Origin: Sphingobacteriaceae bacterium | GTDB lineage: Bacteria; Bacteroidota; Bacteroidia; B-17B0; Aurantibacillaceae | Assembly: GCA_016705695.1 (NCBI GenBank) | Contig: JADJLA010000003.1 | Location: forward strand, 363,272-427,271 | Direction of reading: 5' to 3' | DNA length: 64,000 bases | In this document: in pieces, positions 62,582 to 64,000 of the stretch | Layout of the letters: each line of letters starts with the position of its first letter | Numbering within the stretch: position 1 is the stretch's first letter | Notes under the pieces: model-generated | What the model was told of the DNA's origin: nothing | What the model saw: only the letters and a program-made list of their open reading frames with translations | Databases searched by the model: none | Position numbers and translations under genes: made by a program

Positions 62582-64000
62582 TTATTCCTTGATTAAACGT
62601 ACTGTCTTTTTAGCACTACCGCTGTTAATTGTTACAAGGTACATTCCTTTTGCAAGTGAGTTAGTGTCCATGTCTATTGTATTAACACCTTCACTTAAGT
62701 TATAGTTTCCTTGTTGTACCAATTTTCCTGTTATTTCATAGATTGATAAAGTAACATCACCCGCTGCATTCATGTTCAGCTTCAAGCGTGATTGTTCTTT
62801 GGCAGGATTAGGATATAGTACCAGTTCTGTCATTGCCTCATTAGCAGAATTATTCTTTATACCGGCTACAGGTGCTTGAGAACCTACCACATTTACATGG
62901 TACATTGGCATTTGTGCTTCGGCGCTTTTATTGATAAATGTATTAGAGCAAGAAACTAGCAGTACCTGCACATGAAACTGTAATGGTTACACAGATATTA
63001 TAAAAACCAGAAGCAGAATAGGTGTGCGACGGATAGAATCCTGTTGAGCTTGTGTTATCACCCCAACTCCAAACAGCGTTTGTAGTATTAGAAAGGTAGT
63101 TTGCAACAGCCCACCATGTTAATGCTTGAGTGCTATCTTGGATCATTGTAAAACTTACGCTTGGGTTACAAGGATTTGTAGGAATAAGAACTGTATCGCA
63201 ATAGGTGCTCCAGCAATTTGAAGTAGAATCGATAATAGTTAAGCAAACATAGTTAAAGAAGTTAGTAAAGGTTGTTGATGTTTGCGGATTTGAATTAAAT
63301 GCCAGGAAGCTGTTGTTAACTGTCCAGTAGTAATACGTATTGTTTGTAGTTCCGGTTGAATTACTTGTTAATGTAACGCTGCCACTAGCACCTACACTGT
63401 AAGTAAAACTTGCATTACAAAAACTGTTAGTGTTTGCACTACCCACATAAATACTTTGGCAATAACTGTCATTGCAATTGTTTGTTGAATCGGAAATGAA
63501 CAAACATACAGTATACCATCCATTGTTAGCGTAAGTGGTATTAGCATTTTGTGTATTGGCTGATGTACTGTTGCCAAACCACCAGCTGTAAATTGTATTT
63601 GTACCTGTTCCAGTAGAAGTGCTTGCGAATGATACGTTACCACCGGTACCAACTGTAAAGTTAAAGTTTGCATTTAAGCTACATGTGTTGGTTGAGTTGG
63701 TAATGAATACTGAATCGCAATATGAATCAAAACACATGTTAACTGAATCAGTAACATTTAAGCAAATAGTATAATAGCCATTGCTTAATGTTGTAGTTGG
63801 ATTTTGCGTCGATGAAAAGAAACTGCTGTTGATGTTCCAGTGGTAAGAAGTTAAAGTACTGGTGTTGGTTGATGTATTAGTAAAATATACCGCACCGTTT
63901 GCGCCAACTGTTTTTGTGAAACTTGCATTTAAGTTACATGTACTTGTTGGAGCATTAGTGATGGTAATTGTTTGTTGTGAACTCGTACTACAAGTAGGCA
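62582..64000 (-). pseudogene. PKD-type repeat protein with T9SS sorting domain, 5' end outside window, frameshifted
   Basis: The minus-strand frame is open to base 64000, so the start lies beyond the window. The visible part (about 470 residues) has at least four PKD/Ig-like units, each ending in a Cys pair of the type YTVCLFISDSTNNCNDSYC. The frame stops near 62943 after VSCAGTASF. Removing one T near 62953-62955 continues it as SSCSNTFINKS, then a T9SS type A domain (LYPNPAKEQSRLKLNM, GDVTLSIYEITGKLVQQ, LAKGMYLVTI, KKTVRLIKE). It is a secreted or surface repeat protein; the frameshift is probably a sequence error. Confidence 0.8.

Overview
The window is a chromosomal piece of a Bacteroidota bacterium, moderately AT-rich, whose class I cannot fix from sequence alone. 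The lineage is supported by several signs. Proteins end in type IX secretion (T9SS) sorting domains. Promoters are of the TTG-N18/20-TAnnTTTG type, with almost no Shine-Dalgarno sequences. There is a PorE-like TPR/propeller/OmpA protein and a HemC-HemD fusion, and GSCFA, DUF4476 and IPExxxVDY family proteins occur. I saw no prophage, intact insertion sequence or CRISPR array.

Layout. 1-6.4 kb: an envelope/signalling operon (partial PD40-PKD-SPOR-OmpA protein, a secreted unknown, a two-component-type propeller fused to a SpoIIE phosphatase) followed by a SiaC-like gene broken by a frameshift. 6.5-9.1 kb: accessory stretch with a long imperfect hairpin, a 44-residue lipoprotein, a badly disrupted RCC1-repeat T9SS cargo gene, two paralogous Cys-rich lipoproteins bounded by identical terminators, and another lipoprotein. 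9.1-14 kb: tRNA-Ala(GGC), infB, nusA and rimP on the minus strand, with small palindromes in the gaps and a terminator-like hairpin in the rimP leader. 14-17.3 kb: a small membrane protein under a sigma-54-type promoter, then acpP-fabF-rnc and an IPExxxVDY protein. 17.4-25.4 kb: PorE-like protein, a second long hairpin, methyltransferase-ZIP-priA, a DUF6427-like membrane protein and a small membrane protein. 25.4-26 kb: a decayed reading frame. 26-29 kb: DUF177-rpmF-plsX-fabH. 29-37 kb: DUF4476 protein, U32 peptidase plus ferredoxin, hemA, hemCD, and typA with a frameshift. 37-43.4 kb: six minus-strand genes, including cca and a Lys/Ala/Glu-rich coiled-coil protein. 43.4-50.8 kb: TerB-DnaJ protein, tRNA-Lys(TTT), C10 peptidase, LytS/LytR pair, DegT aminotransferase. 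50.8-56.6 kb: a seven-gene minus-strand operon containing RimK, a PF05618 protease-like protein and an AstE/AspA deacylase. 56.6-60 kb: rlmN, frameshifted polyprenyl synthetase, lipoprotein, clpP. 60-64 kb: a predicted membrane-anchored barrel protein, an ECF sigma factor and a partial PKD-type T9SS cargo protein.

Functional themes are translation (infB, nusA, rimP, rnc, rpmF, typA, cca, rlmN, RimK), fatty-acid synthesis (acpP, fabF, plsX, fabH), early tetrapyrrole synthesis (hemA, hemCD), envelope/T9SS proteins, and three signalling modules (SpoIIE/SiaC, LytS/LytR, ECF sigma/membrane partner).

Quality caveat: at least six genes carry single frameshifts, two of them at homopolymers, and one repeat gene is scrambled next to an 11-G run. 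Most of these look like sequence or assembly errors rather than biology, so the broken genes are annotated as full-length loci.
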